Below, piece after piece: positions 5,149 through 5,465 of a stretch of 5,465 nucleotides of DNA. Below the pieces are notes generated by a model. The model worked only from the letters and a program-made list of their open reading frames with translations. It searched no databases and had not been told where the DNA came from. The position numbers and the translations under genes are program-made. Each line of letters opens with the position of its first letter. Positions within the stretch are counted from its first letter, which is position 1. Origin of the DNA: Candidatus Woesearchaeota archaeon. GTDB lineage: Archaea; Nanobdellota; Nanobdellia; Woesearchaeales; CG1-02-33-12. The stretch is taken from contig PWVO01000169.1 in the NCBI GenBank assembly GCA_003561825.1, forward strand, positions 1 to 5,465, read 5' to 3'.

Positions 5149-5349
5149 ATGGCAAAAAAGAAACCATCAAAAAAAGAGAAAAAGCAAGACAAGTCAGTAG
5201 CTGGCCTTTTTATCCCAGCAGGCATTTTCATTGGGATGGGCATTGGCTTTATAACAGGGAATGTCCCGGCAGGGCTTTTTCTTGGCATGGGGGCGGGCTT
5301 CATACTTTTTGCAATTGTCTCATTTTTTGAGAAGACCAGAAAAAAGTGA
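5149..5349 (+). CDS. Glycine-rich membrane hairpin protein, 66 aa, with internal repeat
   Basis: The protein has a very basic N-terminal tail (residues 2-15, mostly Lys), two hydrophobic segments at about 17-37 and 39-60, and a basic end (KTRKK), so both ends should be cytoplasmic. Each helix carries the same 13-residue motif: PAGIFIGMGIGFI (23-35) and PAGLFLGMGAGFI (40-52), with 10 of 13 identical. The Gly every second to fourth residue suggests tight helix packing, as in glycine-zipper proteins. The ATG is supported by a perfect GGAGGTGA (5138-5145). I do not recognise a named family. It is probably the third gene of the regulator/radical SAM operon, but any joint function is inference. The TGA stop falls at the predicted edge of a transposon, so the native C-terminus may have been longer or different. 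Confidence 0.8.
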   Translation: MAKKKPSKKEKKQDKSVAGLFIPAGIFIGMGIGFITGNVPAGLFLGMGAGFILFAIVSFFEKTRKK

Positions 5350-5355
5350 CATCCT

Positions 5356-5375
5356 CCCCGACCTGAAGGAAGGGG
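5356..5375 (-). ncRNA. Terminal hairpin, likely 3' part of the TnpB omega RNA
   Basis: CCCC (5356-5359) pairs with GGGG (5372-5375), and CC (5362-5363) pairs with GG (5368-5369), around a 4-nt loop with a 2x2 mismatch between the stems. In IS605-type elements the right end is transcribed as the scaffold of the omega RNA, whose guide is the flanking DNA just past the end. Here that flank is the 3' end of the 66-aa gene read antisense. A T6 run (5340-5345 as A6) follows the hairpin on the minus strand and might also terminate transcription. Confidence 0.45.
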
Positions 5376-5385
5376 CTTCCAGCGA

Positions 5386-5465
5386 CTATTGTTTATCATA
5401 AAATGTTCGAGATGCCGCATATAGTTCCTGCTTCACAGACTGCTGCCTCCTGAAAGAAGGTCTTA
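5386..5465 (-). CDS. tnpB: TnpB RNA-guided nuclease, C-terminal fragment (cut by window edge)
   Basis: The visible 25 codons read RPSFRRQQSVKQEL and then on to a TAG at 5386-5388. The codon before RPS is xTA, so valine is possible, giving VRPS. VRP followed by a SVKQE-type end is characteristic of many TnpB C-termini, which lie after the nuclease domain and overlap the omega RNA scaffold. A second frame gives QEAAVCEAGTICGISNIL with a TGA at 5396-5398, which resembles another common TnpB ending. I prefer the first frame because both VRP and KQE fall in it. TnpB uses the omega RNA to cut DNA at donor sites and helps the element persist. The rest of the gene is outside the window, so activity cannot be judged. 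Confidence 0.55.
   Translation of the reverse strand, partial: RPSFRRQQSVKQELYAASRTFYDKQ

Larger units (their letters stand above)
5350..5465 (-). mobile_element. Right end of an IS200/IS605-type (tnpB) transposon
   Basis: Read on the minus strand, the tnpB 3' end is followed by a GC-rich terminal hairpin and then GGAGGATGTCA, a typical right-end arrangement of IS200/IS605-type elements. The rest of the element lies beyond the window. The exact edge cannot be set without an empty site; it probably lies around 5346-5350, within or next to the stop codon of the 66-aa gene. These elements make no target duplication, so none is expected. The call rests on recognising the end pattern, not on a search. 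Confidence 0.65.

Noticed and set aside
5142..5330. Plus-strand 62-aa ORF overlapping the 66-aa gene in another frame
   Set aside because: Its ATG lies within the Shine-Dalgarno region of the 66-aa gene, and its product lacks the coherent membrane pattern of the gene in the correct frame.
5118..5420. 100-aa minus-strand ORF containing KPLPSGRGGCH
   Set aside because: It runs through the transposon hairpin and then antisense to the 66-aa gene, which has a perfect RBS. Such peptides are a common artefact of IS200/IS605 right ends.
1..5465. CRISPR array, tRNA or rRNA genes
   Set aside because: I saw no regularly spaced repeats and no tRNA- or rRNA-like conserved stretches on either strand.

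Overview
The window looks like DNA from an archaeon, most likely a small-genome DPANN-type lineage (Woesearchaeota or Pacearchaeota-like); the phylum is inference. The archaeal assignment rests on adjacent genes for ribosomal protein eS6 and the GTPase subunit of archaeal initiation factor 2 (aIF2-gamma). It is also supported by TATA-box promoters (TTTAAATA type) about 25 bp before predicted transcript starts and by Shine-Dalgarno sites such as AGGAGGAT and GGAGGTGA. Arginine is encoded only by AGA/AGG in every complete gene I read. Only the two genes cut by the window edges use CGN.

Layout. 1-681 (-) is a long gene cut by the left edge, open through 227 codons with no stop; I do not recognise it. 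723-911 (-) and 1053-1241 (+) are two divergent 62-residue proteins, each with two predicted membrane helices, sharing a 141-bp promoter region that contains a perfect inverted repeat. 1244-3015 (-) is the eS6 to aIF2-gamma operon, with a strong promoter and RBS before eS6 and a 2-nt gap between the genes. 3016-3198 is a divergent control region. 3199-5349 (+) appears to be a three-gene cassette: a GbsR/MarR-type winged-helix regulator, a radical SAM enzyme with a SPASM-like auxiliary cluster region starting 1 bp after the regulator stops, and a 66-residue glycine-rich membrane hairpin protein. 5350-5465 (-) appears to be the right end of an IS200/IS605-type (tnpB) transposon: the tnpB C-terminus plus the terminal hairpin that would form the 3' end of its omega RNA.

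How the genes may work together. The eS6/aIF2-gamma operon is core translation machinery. The accessory interest lies in the regulator/radical SAM/small membrane protein cassette. A perfect 8-bp inverted repeat sits on the predicted transcription start of the regulator, where bound protein would block its own operon. A second inverted repeat with the same geometry (TWTCA-N8-TGAWA) lies in the divergent region of the two small membrane protein genes, so one regulator might control both loci. The substrate of the radical SAM enzyme cannot be read from the sequence. The transposon end abuts the stop codon of the small membrane protein gene and probably supplies it.
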